A stretch of DNA of 64,000 bases from Magnolia sinica (GCF_029962835.1 NC_080579.1:80865959-80929958); one strand, 5' to 3'. Counted from the first letter of the stretch, positions 33,462 through 45,339 are shown. Numbers and translations: made by a program. The notes: generated by a model not told the origin, from the sequence alone.

Positions 33462-34136
33462 CTACAATTTCTGCGCAAGTGGCCATTTTTTCTGCGATTC
33501 TAACACATACCCATTTTGTACCTTTTGACTTGGATCTTGTGTGATTTTTTCCATCGTACTCTTTTGATCGGTAGATAGTCTTCTAACCAGTATGGCATCA
33601 CCAACAGATTCTACATCCATTTTTTTACAAGATTCTTCAGTAAACAATATGTATATGAATGACTCCATAGTAAGATCCAGACCGTTGCTGAAATTCATAA
33701 TCAAACCATCCCACAATTCTGGCATTGAATAGAGTAGAAGTGCGACATTCTCTTCATCATCAATCTTCACATTGATCGCCTCCAATTTACTAATCAGAGT
33801 ATTAAACCCATTAAAGTATTTTTGTAAAGAAGTTCATTCCTTCATTTTCAAGTAGTATAATTGCCATTGAAGAAATATCTTGTTTGACATTGATTTCGTA
33901 ATTTTTCTCAAAGACCTTTTGCGGTGGTTTGATCAAACACATTGAACAAAATTGAAGTATCTAATGCAAGAAGAAGGTTTGCCATGGCTAATTGATTTTT
34001 CTCCTCAAATTATCTTATTTTTCATTTCTTCATGCTTCTTTTCCCTTTCTTGAATCACAATTGCACATCTTTCCTTCACTAATTGCAAAACAAATGGCAA
34101 CATAAATCTCATGCTAAAAGATTTCTCAACCTTTAA
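33462..34136 (-). pseudogene. Ty1/copia gag remnant
   Basis: Minus-strand pieces read TSILFNVFDQTTAKGL, then LEAINVKIDDEENVALLLYS and MPELWDGLIMNFSNG, then FTEESCKKM. This is the copia gag (UBN2-type) order. Frameshifts split the first two blocks. It lies directly downstream of a PBS and a probable LTR, so it is the 5' part of an element whose pol was lost or lies beyond the left side. Confidence 0.75.
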
Positions 34137-34149
34137 CTCTGATACCAAT
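34137..34149 (-). other. Copia primer-binding site
   Basis: The minus strand reads ATTGGTATCAGAGTT, matching initiator methionine tRNA as in most plant copia elements, between the LTR end and the gag remnant. Confidence 0.7.
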
Positions 34150-34988
34150 TGTTGCGGAAAAATACCTGCACATGATTAATGTAAGCGAAGTTAAAACACA
34201 AAAGAAAATGTCTAAAGAAAAGCGAGAAAAAAATATGACGCATAAGAATTTACATAGTTCAACAATATACCCACTCTACTGAAAATGTTGATGGGCCTAG
34301 TAGATTTAATGCCCACTCTCCCCCATGTATTACTTGGTTAGTTTTAGACACGCCCACTGTGCGACTATGCTTTATCAGGCCAACATACTGTACGATGCTA
34401 GCTATTCCATGTCAACCACCCAAGGAAATTGACAAGGGGGTGAATGTGATGAGGTTGATCATCGTCTTCTTCAAGGGGATAACTACTCCAAATCCACGAA
34501 GCTTCAAGACTCTTTACAGAGATTCCTCGAATCCACGAGGAAAAATAAGAAAATAGAAATAAATTCTAAGAAATTCAAGATTGATTGATTGATTTATAAT
34601 AAAAAAGAATTTACAACCCTTTAAATAGTGATACCAAACCTTGGAAGAAGTTTCCGAATCAAACTCCCTAAAATTCATAATTACCAAAAATAGTAAAATT
34701 CTAACTCTAATAAAATCCTAATTCCATTAAAAAATTTTAATGCCTAATTTCTAAAAATAAAATTTTCAAATAAACTTATGCTAGAAGAGTCCTAGCTGAT
34801 TACAAATTATTTTAAAAAAAAAAGAAGAAAATCTAAAAGTCTAAAAATAAGAAATTAATAATAAAATTTTAGAAACTACTAAAAATAGTTTTTTTTCCAT
34901 AAATTTTCGTTTTTGAGTTGAAACCGTGCTTTTTTTGGTGAAACAGACAGACACGACCCACGGTTTACTTCAGATGGCCCTTTTCAGT
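34150..34988 (-). repeat. 5' LTR of the decayed copia element
   Basis: In element sense the LTR ends TTTTTCCGCAACA next to the PBS. A TATA-like TATTTAAAGGG (minus strand, about 34615-34626) suits an LTR promoter. The far boundary near 34988 is a guess based on a CA dinucleotide; no TSD was confirmed. Confidence 0.45.
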
Positions 34989-34989
34989 A

Positions 34990-35110
34990 AAGATTGATAA
35001 GTTGTGCGCCCCGTAACTATAGCCAGATCAAAAGTTAATTATGGTCAATTTATGGTTCACCTTATTTTGATCCAATCATGCTAGGAATATATTTATGCCA
35101 CTTTCTATAT
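34990..35110. repeat. Dispersed repeat shared with 46475-46600
   Basis: Blocks 'cagatcaaaagtt', 'tcaattta' and 'catgctaggaat' occur in the same order and spacing at both places. Roughly three quarters identical by eye over about 105 bp. The class is unknown. Confidence 0.6.
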
Positions 35111-35366
35111 CAAAAACTTGAACGGAATGGATGACTCCGATAAGTAGTATACTTACATAAATACAAAATATGCTCAAATTCATTCCAAAGTTATTTCCTA
35201 CTAAGTCTACTCTTGCCCCACGTCTTAAGATGCCACTTGTGTGCATTGGCCGGTCATCATAAGCACGTCTACTACTATGACAACGCATGTTGAAAAAATG
35301 TAGATGCTTGCCATGTTGGTACTAATGGGGTAAGCAAGCATATCATCTCTCCTCTTATATATAATG

Positions 35367-35972
35367 TGTTAAGAAGTGGAGCCATCTAGGGCCACGCACG
35401 ACCGGTCGTGGAGCCCACTCGACCGGTCGTGACCAGTCGTAGTCTGGCACGACTCGAACTCAGCGAGCATCAATTTTTAGGTCTGAGGTGCTCAACAGGT
35501 CGTGGGCCATGTACGACCGATAGTGGGATCCGCTCAACCGGTCGTGCAGTCCACTCGACTGGTCGTGGTTACGCAGATTCGTTTCCGAATCTGATGCAGA
35601 CTATGGATTTCTGTGTCGCCTTTCACAAGAGTGCGAAAGGAAAGTTGTCAAAACTATAAATTGGGGTCCCTAGGGCTATTGTAGGGTTAATATGAATATT
35701 ATGATATATTTTTAAGGTGTGGGCAAGAGATTTTCTCTGTACTTCCAAGGGAGAGGTTACTATATTGCCTGTAATCTTCGTTCTTCATAGTGGAAGTTTG
35801 CATCCGTAGTTTTTTTTACCCTAGATTGGGATTTTTCTACGTATATCTTGTCTTGTAGTTTGTTTAGATTACTTTGATCTGCTTCTAGTTTATATTTCTT
35901 CTTGTTTATCATTTGTGGGTGAGGCCTAAGATTGGATCTAGGCTCACTGCGTTGTTGGCGTGCTGCCCAACA
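35367..35972 (+). repeat. 5' LTR of the copia element
   Basis: 606 bp, TGTTAAGAAG...CCAACA. Its first quarter carries several copies of a palindrome-cored motif, cgaccggtcgtg. Downstream 'ctataaattggggtcc' at 35655 is a plausible TATA region. Confidence 0.95.
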
Positions 35973-35973
35973 A

Positions 35974-35992
35974 CTGATATCAGAGCTATTGG
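35974..35992 (+). other. Copia primer-binding site
   Basis: Sequence ctgatatcagagctattgg matches the usual tggtatcagagc of initiator-Met priming except at two early bases. Confidence 0.8.
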
Positions 35993-36012
35993 TTTAGTTC
36001 TATTGGGAGCGA

Positions 36013-36736
36013 TGACGGAAGAAAGGAAAACTAGAATTGAGAAGTTTGATGGTTCAAACTTTGCCTTCTGGAAGATGCAGATGGGGGATTATCTGTATCA
36101 GAAGGACCTCTATATTCCTCTAGGAGGAAAAGAGAAGAAACTAGAAAAGATGACAGATGATGAATGGTTTTTTACTTGATAGAAAGGCTTTAAGAATGAT
36201 CCGACTCTCTTTGTCTAAGAGCGTCGCCTTCAATATATCCAAGGTAAAAACTACAAAAGAATTAATGGAAGCCCTAGCCATCATGTATGAAAAACCCTCT
36301 GCGTCCAACAAGGTTCATCTTATGAAACAGCTATTCGACATGAAGATGTCAGATGGCGGGAGCGTGGCTGAACATCTAAACGAGTTCAATACAGTCACGA
36401 GCCAGTTGAAATCCGTTGGCATTGTTTTTTGAGGATAAGGTCAGGGCGTTATTAATCTTATCCAATTTTCCAGACAGTTGGGATGGTTTGGTGATTGTTG
36501 TGAGCAATTCTTCAAGGTCTACAAAGCTAAAATTTGATGATGTGGGCGGTCTAATTCTTAGCGAAGAATCTAGAAGAAATGCATCAGGAATTTCAAGGGA
36601 TTCAGGGAATGCTCTAAACGTTGAAGGAAGAGGAAGATCGCTGAACAAAGGAGGCAATAAACACGGGCGTTCTAAGTCGAGGAATAAGCCGAAAGACAAA
36701 GACGGGTGTTGGCATTGCGGAAAAAAGGGCACATAA
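36013..36736 (+). pseudogene. Copia gag
   Basis: Starts MTEERKTRIEKFDGSNF. The frame stops at 36177, resumes at about 36160 in another frame (DRKALRMIRLSLSKSVAFNI), and shifts again near 36425 (FEDKVRALLILSNFPDSWDG). It ends in a CCHC zinc knuckle, CWHCGKKGHIKRDC, which is itself split by a shift in an A6 run at about 36720. Gag forms the particle; this copy could not make one protein. Confidence 0.9.
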
Positions 36737-37257
36737 AACGTGATTGCAAGGCGCTCAAGAAACAAGAAGGAAACTCTCAAGGTGGGAAGGATTCAGTGAA
36801 TCTATCTGAGGAGAGTGACACAGGGGCATTGATCTTGTCTCTTGATGCGAGGAATGAGTCTTGGGTCATAAACTCAGGTGTTTCATTTCATGTCATTTCA
36901 TGTAAGGAAGTTCTGCGTGATTATGTGTCAAGTAACTTTGGGAAAGTCTACCTGGGTGATGATGAGCCGTGCAGTATTGTTGGAAAGGGAGACGTTTATA
37001 TAAATCAGAAAGACGGAACGACGTTGAAATTGAAAGATGTTAGACATGTACCGAGTTTGAGAAGGAATTTGATCTCAGTGGGGCAGTTGGCCGATACCGG
37101 CTATATGATGTCATTTACCAGTGATTCTTGGAATATCACAAAAGGTGCCTTGGTGATATCTCGAGGCAAGAAGGAAGGTACTTTGTATGTGACTTCAGGT
37201 TCATATAGTTCACTCGCAGTCGCATCAACCAGAGTGAATGGGCAGTTATGGCATTAG
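36737..37257 (+). pseudogene. Copia protease and pre-integrase region
   Basis: The protease active-site segment reads WVINSGVSFH, where the family has D-S-G. The catalytic Asp is Asn (aac for gac), a single G-to-A change. The domain continues through DVRHVPSLRRNLISVGQL to QLWH, where a TAG replaces a sense codon at 37255. Confidence 0.9.
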
Positions 37258-38122
37258 AGGTTGGGACATATGAGTGAGAAATGGATGAAAGTGCTATTTT
37301 CAAAAGGGAAGTTACTAGGGCTGAAGTCTATTGACTTGGAATTCTACGAAGACTGCGTGTATGACAAGCAGAAGAGGGTAAGTTTCAAGAAGACAGGACG
37401 CGCTCTAAAGACGTATCTTTTGGAGCTTATACACATTGATGTGTGGGGACCGGCACAGGTATTATCTCTTGGTGACTCACGTTATTTTGTTTCCTTTATT
37501 GATGATGCTAGTAGGAAACTGTGGGTTTATTTCTTAAAACATAAATCTGATGTATTTGATGTATTTAAGAAGTGAAAAGCTATGGTAGAAAATGAGACAG
37601 GTAAAACAGTAAAGTGTCTCAGATCTGATAATGGGGGACAGTACTGTGATAAGAGTTTTGAAGAGCATTATACTGCAAATGGAATCAAACATCAGAAAAT
37701 GATTCCAAGGACACCACAGCAGAACGGTGTGGCTGAGTGCATTAACAGGACCATCCTTGAGAGCGCCAGGAGCATGTGGTTACAGGCAGGGTTGCCCAAG
37801 ACTTTTTGGGTAAATGCTGTCAATACCGCCACATATCTCATCAATAGAAGTCCCTCAACACCATTGGATGGTGGGCTACCAGAAGAAATGTGGACTGGGA
37901 AAGAAGTGAACCTTTCACATCTCAGAGTGTTCGGTTGCACTTCATAAGTCACATTAATGTAGAGCACAGAAACAAGCTGGATGCGAAATCCAGGAGGTGC
38001 ACGTTTATAGGCTACAGGCAGCATGATTTTGCTTATAGGTTTTGGGATGTAGAAAACAGAAAAATCATCAGAAGCAAGGACGTAGTCTTCAATGAAAAAG
38101 TGATGCATAAGGACAGTGTGTA
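37258..38122 (+). pseudogene. Copia integrase
   Basis: Zinc-binding part LWH-RLGH...EDCVYDKQ (the first Cys is replaced by Tyr). Core has IHIDVWGP, RSDNGGQY and GVAECINR, so the D-D-E residues remain. A TGA replaces the Trp codon at 37573, and a frameshift near 37945 moves the C-terminal part to another frame (RNKLDAKSRRCTFIGYRQHD). It would have inserted cDNA into the chromosome. Confidence 0.9.
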
Positions 38123-38344
38123 GGAAAATAAGGCCGAAAAAAAGGAATTCGTAGAGATAGAAGAGTTACCAGACACGGGTGTTACAGTGCCACAGGATGA
38201 TCATACACACGACCATTATGAGGCAGAGCCGCATACACTGGTTGTGAGGAGGTCTACTCGGGAGAGGAGACCCACGGTCCGATACTCATCCTCCTTACAT
38301 TATCTACTGCTGACAGATAATTGTGAGCCAGAGTGTTTTGAAGA

Positions 38345-39220
38345 GGCGTTACAGTCAGATACATGAGTTAAGTGGGAGCAGGCCATGGATGATGAGATGG
38401 ACTCTCTTGAGTCTAATCATACATGGGAGCTAGTCATTCTACCCAATGGTAAGAAAGCTCTTCATAACAAGTGGGTTTACAGACTGAAGGAGGAGCACGA
38501 TGGTTCGAAACGGTACAAGGCTAGATTGGTTGTAAAAGGGTTTCAACAAAAGGCAGGTATCGATTTCACTGAAATATTTTCACATGTGGTGAAAATGTCT
38601 ACAATTCACATGGTCTTGAGTATAGTAGCTATAGAAGACTTACATCTAGAGCAGTTAAATGTTAAGACAACCTTTCTTCATGGGGACCTTGAAGAAGAGA
38701 TATACATGCATCAGCCAACAGGATACATAGCACCAGGTAAGGAGAACAAGGTGTGCAGACTAAAGAATAATCTATATGGCCTAAAGCAGGCCACGAGGCA
38801 GTGGTACAAGAAGTTTGACATTTTATGTCGGGAAACAGTTTCAAGAGATGTCATGCAGACCACTGTTGTTACTTGAAGAATTTTGATACGTCGTACATCA
38901 TCCTTCTTCTGTACGTTGATGATATACTTGTGGCTAGTTCAAGCATGAAGGACATTTCAGATCTCAAAAGACAACTGTCTAGAGAATTTGTCATGAAAGA
39001 TTTAGGAGCTGCAAAACAAATCCTAGGCATGAGGATAAAGCGTGACAGGAAAAATAAGAAATTAGTTGTCATAGGCAGAGTACATAGACAAGGTACTTGA
39101 TCGATTCAATATGGGAGGTACTAAGCCGGTTAGCACTCCATTAGTCAACTACTTCAAGCTATCTAAGGAGCAAGGAGCAAAGACGTAGGAGGAACGGGAC
39201 TACATAGCTAAAGTCCCATA
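38345..39220 (+). pseudogene. Copia reverse transcriptase
   Basis: Segments MDDEMDSLESNHTWELV, NKWVYRLKEEHDGSKRYKAR, QLNVKTTFLHGDLEEEIYMH and LLYVDDILVASSS. The first catalytic Asp of QLDVKTAF-type motifs is Asn here (aat); the YVDD box is intact. A frameshift at about 38860 lies between the two. A TAG at 39188 lies in the linker. Confidence 0.9.
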
Positions 39221-39221
39221 C

Positions 39222-39872
39222 ATGTCAGCTATTGGGAGTCTCATGTATGCTATGGTGAGCACGAGGTCAGACATTGCTCAAGCAATGAGAGTTGTTAGCA
39301 GGTTCATGAACAACCCCGAGAAGGAACATTGGGAAGCTGTGAAGTGGATCCTTAGATACCTAGTAGGTACTAAGGATGTAGGGCTATGCTATGGTGGAAG
39401 GGAAATCAAGCTACAAGGCTACGTGGATTCAGATTTGATAAGAGATATCGACAGCAGAAGAAGCACTACAGGTTATGTTTTTTCTCTGGGTAGTGCTGCA
39501 GTCAGTTGGGTCTCTCAATTAAAGAAGATAGTATCTATCAGTACGACGGAAGAAAAACATGTTGCGGCTGCAGAAGCGTGCAAGGAGATGGTGTGAATGC
39601 AAGGTTTTATGGAGGAGTTGGGTAAGAAGCAAGAAGATTGCAAGCTGTACAGTGATAGTCAGAGTGCAATACACTTGGCTAAGAATTCAGCCTTTCATTC
39701 AAGGACTAAGCATATTGCCATCAGATATCACTTCATACGTTCGTTACTGGAAAATGGATCGATTGCTCTGGAGAAGATTCATACAAGTGAGAATCCTGCG
39801 GATATGCTAACCAAGGCGGTCATACGGGAGAAGCTGAAGCTCTGTTCAACTTTGATTGGTCTTCAGGCTTGA
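39222..39872 (+). pseudogene. Copia RNase H
   Basis: Reads from MSAIGSLMYAMVSTRSDI through YVDSDLIRDIDSRRSTTGY and ISTTEEKHVAAAEACKE. The Glu of the usual TEAE-type motif is Lys (aaa). A TGA replaces Trp at 39594-39596, and the frame continues with KLYSDSQSAIHLAKN and HTSENPADMLTKAV, the normal copia C-terminus. Confidence 0.9.
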
Positions 39873-39931
39873 AGACGGGGAGGTGGTGCACTCCGGATGA
39901 AAAAGATAAAGGTTTATGGCGATATGTCTCC

Positions 39932-39942
39932 AAGTGGGAGAT
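39932..39942 (+). other. Copia polypurine tract
   Basis: AAGTGGGAGAT directly before the 3' LTR start TGTTGAGAAG, the standard copia primer site for plus-strand synthesis. Confidence 0.9.
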
Positions 39943-40558
39943 TGTTGAGAAGTGGAGCTACATCTGGGGCCGCACACGACCGGTCGTGGCCCATGCTCGA
40001 CCGGTCGTGGAGCCCACTCGACCGGTCGTGACCAGTCGTAGTCTGGCATGACTCGAACTCCAGTGAGCATCAGTTTTTGGGTCCGAGGTGCTCGACCGAT
40101 CGTGGGCCATGCACGACCAGTCGTGGGGTGCAGTACGCTCGACTGATCGTGGTTACACAGATTCGTTTCCGAATCTGATGCGGACTGCGGATTTCTGTGT
40201 TGCCTTTCGCAAGGGTGTGAAAGGAAAGTTGTCAAAACTATAAATTGGGGTCCCTAGGGCTATTCTAGGATTAAGGTGAATATTGGGATATATTTCTAAG
40301 GTGTGGGCAAGGGATTTTCTCTGTACTTTCAAGGGAGAGGTTAGTATATTGCCTTGTAATTTTCGTTCTACATAGTGGAAGTTTGCATCCGTGGTTTTTT
40401 TTTTACCCTAGTTGGGGTTTTTCCACGTATATCTTGTCTTGTGGTTTGTTTGAATTGCTTTGATCTGTTTCTAGTTTATATTTCTTCTTGTTTATCATTT
40501 GTAGGTGAGGCCTGAGATTGGATCTAGGCTCACTGTATTGTTGGCGTGCTGCGCAACA
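39943..40558 (+). repeat. 3' LTR of the copia element
   Basis: 616 bp, collinear with the 5' LTR, followed by TAATG. It holds the cleaner set of palindrome motifs: cgaccggtcgtg three times in the first 90 bp, then variants cgaccgatcgtg and cgactgatcgtgg. Confidence 0.95.
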
Positions 40559-40563
40559 TAATG

Positions 40564-41167
40564 CGTAACTCCTTTATTTTAGTTCCACGAGGAGCAGTGG
40601 CAGAATGACGCATCGGGCCTGAAGGATTTGATTGTGGTGTAAGAGGTATGGAACGATCTGACCATGTGTAGGACATCTAGTCATGTATGGAATGCGACAT
40701 ATCATCTTGGAGCATTTGACAAAAAAAAAAAGCAGGCTGTTTGGTTATCAGGTTACCGGACTTTTTTCTTTTTCTAAAGCAGTGGACAGCCTATTTTAAT
40801 TAATTTATTTCTTTCAATGTTTGTTTAGTTACCGGCCATTGTTTCTCAAAATAGGTGGGCTGCCTGGTAATTAAACAGCCTGAGTATTTGATCAAATGCT
40901 TTGGGGATCCACCAACTACATTGAGTATATTGTTCCTGGAGCAACTATTAGTGGGTCTACTATTAGAAAATATCTGTTATAAAGTGCTGACATCGCGACA
41001 GTGTGATTGGGTTCCGAAAACAAATTTCATATATCCATTGAGGTCTTCTCTCCACAGAAGCTGTACGAGTGCATTTGTTATTGCCCGGTCTCCCATGAAA
41101 AGTGATCAAAGCCCTTCATCACAAGGTCTTTCTAACGGAAAATTTCTAGTCTGTCGATCACAATCTA
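40564..41167. other. No gene recognised
   Basis: Non-repetitive sequence by eye. Two copies of a 'tggttatcaggttaccgga' / 'ggtaattaaacagcctg' type phrase near 40740 and 40860 may be decayed inverted or direct repeats of a small element. Confidence 0.3.
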
Positions 41168-41182
41168 ATCACAATGTCACGG

Positions 41183-41301
41183 TCCTCATTCTTGCCCCGG
41201 TGGTAGACTCAACAGGAGTTTCAACACTTGATCAGGGGTTCGAGTACCCGGAGGTGGACAGCGTGGGTGTGTGTTCGTGAAAAAATAAAAAATGAAAAAA
41301 A
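41183..41301 (+). mobile_element. tRNA-derived SINE, copy 3
   Basis: Flanked by a perfect 15-bp duplication atcacaatgtcacgg (41168-41182 and 41302-41316). Contains GGTGGTAGACTCAACAGG (A-box region), GGGGTTCGAGTACCC (B-box) and a tail of aaaaataaaaaatgaaaaaa. The clean TSD suggests the youngest of the three copies. Confidence 0.9.
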
Positions 41302-41685
41302 ATCACAATGTCACGGATACTCTGTTATCTACGTGGTCTTGCCATGGAATGGCTGGATGCAACATCCCTCTCATATATATATATATATAAGAGGAAGAAA
41401 AACAGAGAGAGAACGAAGAAAACAGAGGAGAAGAGAGAGAAGAAGACGGGGCTTACGCATTATTGATCTAGACCTTGACTACGGGCTTACTGTCACTGCA
41501 CTCAGTGTTCTAAAGAGGCTCATCCTCTTGATTTGTGATTGATTTATGCTGGTCACCATGTTTTTATGTTTTAGCTCCTTATTCAATCCCATTGTGCAGT
41601 TGCTGATATCAATCTACACCATCCATCAAATGATACTCCTCTTTCAATCAACACTGATGCCCGAAAGTCATAACAGTCGGTAAGC

Positions 41686-42035
41686 TGTGGCTGAAGGTAG
41701 AGCAACCATAGAGGTTTGTTACCACACTTCTCCCACGTTTATTTTGGATTTCAAGGCATGTATGCCAATGTGTGTTGGTGTGAAACTCTTTAACTCCAAG
41801 GACAGTATACTTTGGATTTTTAAGGCATGTAATAGTGTGAAACTCTCAACTTCAAAGACTTGTGGCTAAAGGTGGAGCAGCCATAGATGTTTGTTTCCAC
41901 ACTTCTCTCTCATGTATTTTGAATTTCAAGGCATGTATGCCAATGTGTGTTAGTGTGAAACTCTTCAACTCCGATGACAGTATACTTTGGATTTTTAAGG
42001 CATGTAATGGTGTGAAATTCTCTACTAAAAGGACA
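41686..42035. repeat. Tandem duplication, 175-bp unit, two copies
   Basis: Both copies start 'tgtggct.aaggt.gagca.cc' and share 'tttcaaggcatgtatgccaatgtgtgtt' and 'cagtatactttggatttttaaggcatg' segments in order. They differ at a modest number of positions. No long frame is shared. Confidence 0.85.
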
Positions 42036-44170
42036 ATAAGGACTGTAATATTTGTGTGGTGTGGATTTTTTATTTGGATGTTAAGGCATGTGTCAATGTG
42101 TCTTCATGTTTTGTAATGCAATCTGTTGTGTGCCAAGAACTATAAAACATGTTAAAAAATAAACATGTCTTGAAATGCTAATGTTATATGCCATGAACTG
42201 AAAAACAGGTTCAGAAATGAAGAGGAGGTTACCTGGCTCTAGCAAGCTAATAAACTGATTTCAATCAACCAAGACATCAAGATGTGCCATGATGTACTAC
42301 TTGAGCTTGCAAAATTGGATTTCACACCAATTGAATAGTTCTCTTATGATGTTTTGAGATTATTGTGTTCTTTTGCTTAGATGATTTCTGTGCAAATTCA
42401 GTATTCCATCTGGAGTTGGTTATGAGTGTAGTTTTCTATATAACTGTTAAAAGAAAATCAATTTCCCCCTATTTTTTGTTGACTCAAACAGAAGAAGCCA
42501 TCTCATGGTGAGTATTTATATATGTTCTCCATCCTTTTGGCACCAATACACTTTGTAAAATCATTCTGTTTCTTTTATTTTTACAGGTGGTCACTTGGTC
42601 ATTATATTTGTAGTGTAAGAGTTCCTATCATACCTTTTAGTAAATTTGCCTATCTTGCTTCATATTTGTAGTGTTATAAGTCTTAGGCTCCATTTGGTCA
42701 TCACATCAATCTTTATGAATATAATTTTTTCTCAAACCAAATGGAGCTTAAGCCCTTTTTTAACTCCGCCAATGCAACTTCTTGCATTGCCGGTCCCAAG
42801 CCCGGGTAAAGGAGGAGGGAGAAGGGCGTCAAGGTGAGTTGTGTCATTTTCTTCCATTTTCTTTTACATACAATGTTAATGCATATTTCTAATGTTTTGA
42901 CTATACTTCACTTTGACGTATGTTTTTCTTTTGTGTTTTGTATGATCAAGTTCAGGGGTATTACTTTCCTTGAAAATGAGCAAAGTAAGATCATAAAGGA
43001 CTTCTGAAATGTGGAAGGTATCTGATAATTAGTATCTTGTATGTTGCAAACTTTTCAGTGCAACTGCCACATAGGAACATTTATAAGTTTGCTACTGTGT
43101 GCAGGTAGGTTGGCCTTCACATTTAATCAACCAAATCTGCCCACACTGCAAACAGCTCTTAATGTTTTAATTGAAACAAGAAACAGATGAATATGTGCAT
43201 GCATGCGTGTTTATAGAAATGTTTTAATTGAGATTTGTGCCAAGGATTTAGATTGGAGAGGTGAATTGTGGGACCCATGCCAATCTGGCACATTTGTAGG
43301 AGATATGGCTCATTTATTAGAGGGAGCTTAAAATAAACATACTTCTGCTCATCAAGTAGGCCACATGTGCAAATTGGATATTAGCCATTGGTGATTTTCT
43401 ATCTGACAATTCCTTTTTGTTGTAGATCTGTGGTCCCCTTGATGATGTATTTATGGTTGGCCCATCTAATGAATGAATTGGATTAGATCTCATACATTTT
43501 GTACCAAGTTGGCATGTACATGTGTGGCTGAAATTCATTTCTTGGGTCTCTTCTTAGGGTCCATGAATGATGGGCAGTGGCAGGAATTGATTTTGTCAAG
43601 TCCAATGAGATATTGGAATTTAATTATGAGAAATAATTATAATGGCTGTAGCAATCTTGGCATGAAAGTAAGTAGGTAAGGATGATGGTTTTCTAATTAC
43701 TCATCACAAGAAATAGCTGTTTTTTTTTTTGTTTTTTTTTTATTAGACAAAAAAATGATTCCCTATTGGTTGTATTCCCGGCAGGTGTTGTTTCAACCCT
43801 TTTCTCTGCTCATTGGTGCAGGCAAGTTGCAAGTTCCTAATATTTGCACATCACCAGTCTATGATCAACTCAATACACTAGTTTCTTCTTGTAAGATCAT
43901 TCAATTCTCGATTTCTTCCTTCAATATCTTTTCACCTTTAAAAAAAATTTTTAAAAAAAATTAAAATTAAAAAAAAAAAGAAAAAAAAAAACAAAAGAAA
44001 AAAGACATCATCTCATCCTCAAACATTAACTTTTTCAGAAAAAGAAAATGGGTTGTATTCGAATCGATGGTACTACTCCATCCTTGTTAGCAGCCGATTT
44101 CAGCCCGGGCCGGATTAGGTATGGCCCTGGCCTCACCCAAGATGGTGGGACCCTTACCGTGGGCTATACC

Positions 44171-44228
<58 letters not shown>

Positions 44229-45339
44229 AAATGGTGATTGAACACCCCACCATTAAAAACTTCCTAGGGCCTACTTAGAGCCACTTACCTTCTAATTCAA
44301 ATTACATTCAACTGCTAAATAGGGCTTTAATTAGATTATAATTTTGAATAGATTATAATTTTTATTCAAATTACATTCAACTGCTATACTTTCTTTTTGC
44401 TATCTTGTTTTGTAGGATTTAGGCAGGATGAATGGGAGCTGGATCGATGGATTTTCTTTCTTCATTCAACTTATTATTGTAAATATTATTTTAATATTTA
44501 TTTTTAGGGCTGGCTAATGAATGGGCTATGGACAAGCTCAGCTAGTTTGATAGATCTTAAGAACCCGCAAATCCTCATTACAGGCCCATCATGAAAGGGA
44601 TCATCTGATTGATGGAAGGGATATCTAACATAGATCAGTGGGGCCCATAGCTTGACCTCATAGGAAATCTCTCTCTCTCTCTGTTGTGCCATTTTGACGA
44701 TTTCACAGGATCGTAACACATTTTAATTTCAACCATGATTTTTTTTTTTTCAGCATGAGCATAACTAAGTTATATATCTGCAGACTCTACCCATGTGGGC
44801 CTTGCTTTTCCTGGAGTCGTCGGATCATGGCAAAGAGAATGCAAGGTCACTCTGGCTTCTTTTTTTTTTGTTATTTTTTATTTTTATTTAACATGCTCTT
44901 GTGAGTGATTTAACCCATGAAATGAAGTGGGTCGATGGGCATGCATTACGCCACATAACGACCGTGGAATGGAATGGGATCACTGTAGAATGAAGATCAT
45001 CACCCTTTGATATTTGGCCTTTCTCTCTCTTGAGTTTTCACCACTAATGTATATTTCTTCTGAGAATGTTCAGATCTTTGAATATTGGATATCCACCATC
45101 CCTAGCGAAGCCCATTATTTCAACACTTTGGATCATCAGACCTTGGGCCTTACATTCACATAATCTGAATCTTGATTATCAAACCTTGCGTCACATAATC
45201 CGAATCTTGATTGACAGACCATATACACTACAAAGCTTTCAAGATTAAGCTTAACCTACAGCCCTATGTGTGGGGCCCACTGTGATGTATGCATGACATC
45301 CAAATTACAGGTATAAAATAAATATGTAAAAAAAAAAGG
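42036..45339. other. Long stretch without a recognisable gene
   Basis: Contains no protein domain I recognise. A (TG)n microsatellite lies at 44182-44225 and poly-T or poly-A tracts near 43722-43740 and 43938-43998. A GC-rich block, 'ggtcccaagcccgggtaaag', lies at 42792-42811. A 29-bp segment near 42294 recurs at 45624. Confidence 0.4.
44182..44225. repeat. (TG)n microsatellite
   Basis: About 22 uninterrupted TG units following an (AT)n stretch. Confidence 0.95.

Larger units (their letters stand above)
35367..40558 (+). mobile_element. Ty1/copia retrotransposon, structurally complete, coding-dead
   Basis: Two LTRs with TG...CA ends, flanked by perfect 5-bp duplications TAATG (35362-35366 and 40559-40563). 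PBS, gag, protease, integrase, RT, RNase H and polypurine tract are all present in the usual copia order (integrase before RT). Numerous stops and at least five frameshifts break the polyprotein. By eye the last 345 bp of the two LTRs differ at about 28 positions (about 8%), which suggests an insertion some millions of years old under usual plant rates (inference). Confidence 0.95.

Noticed and set aside
36376-36780. Minus-strand frame of 134 residues antisense to copia gag
   Set aside because: Shadow frame; the plus strand carries recognisable gag and zinc-knuckle sequence.
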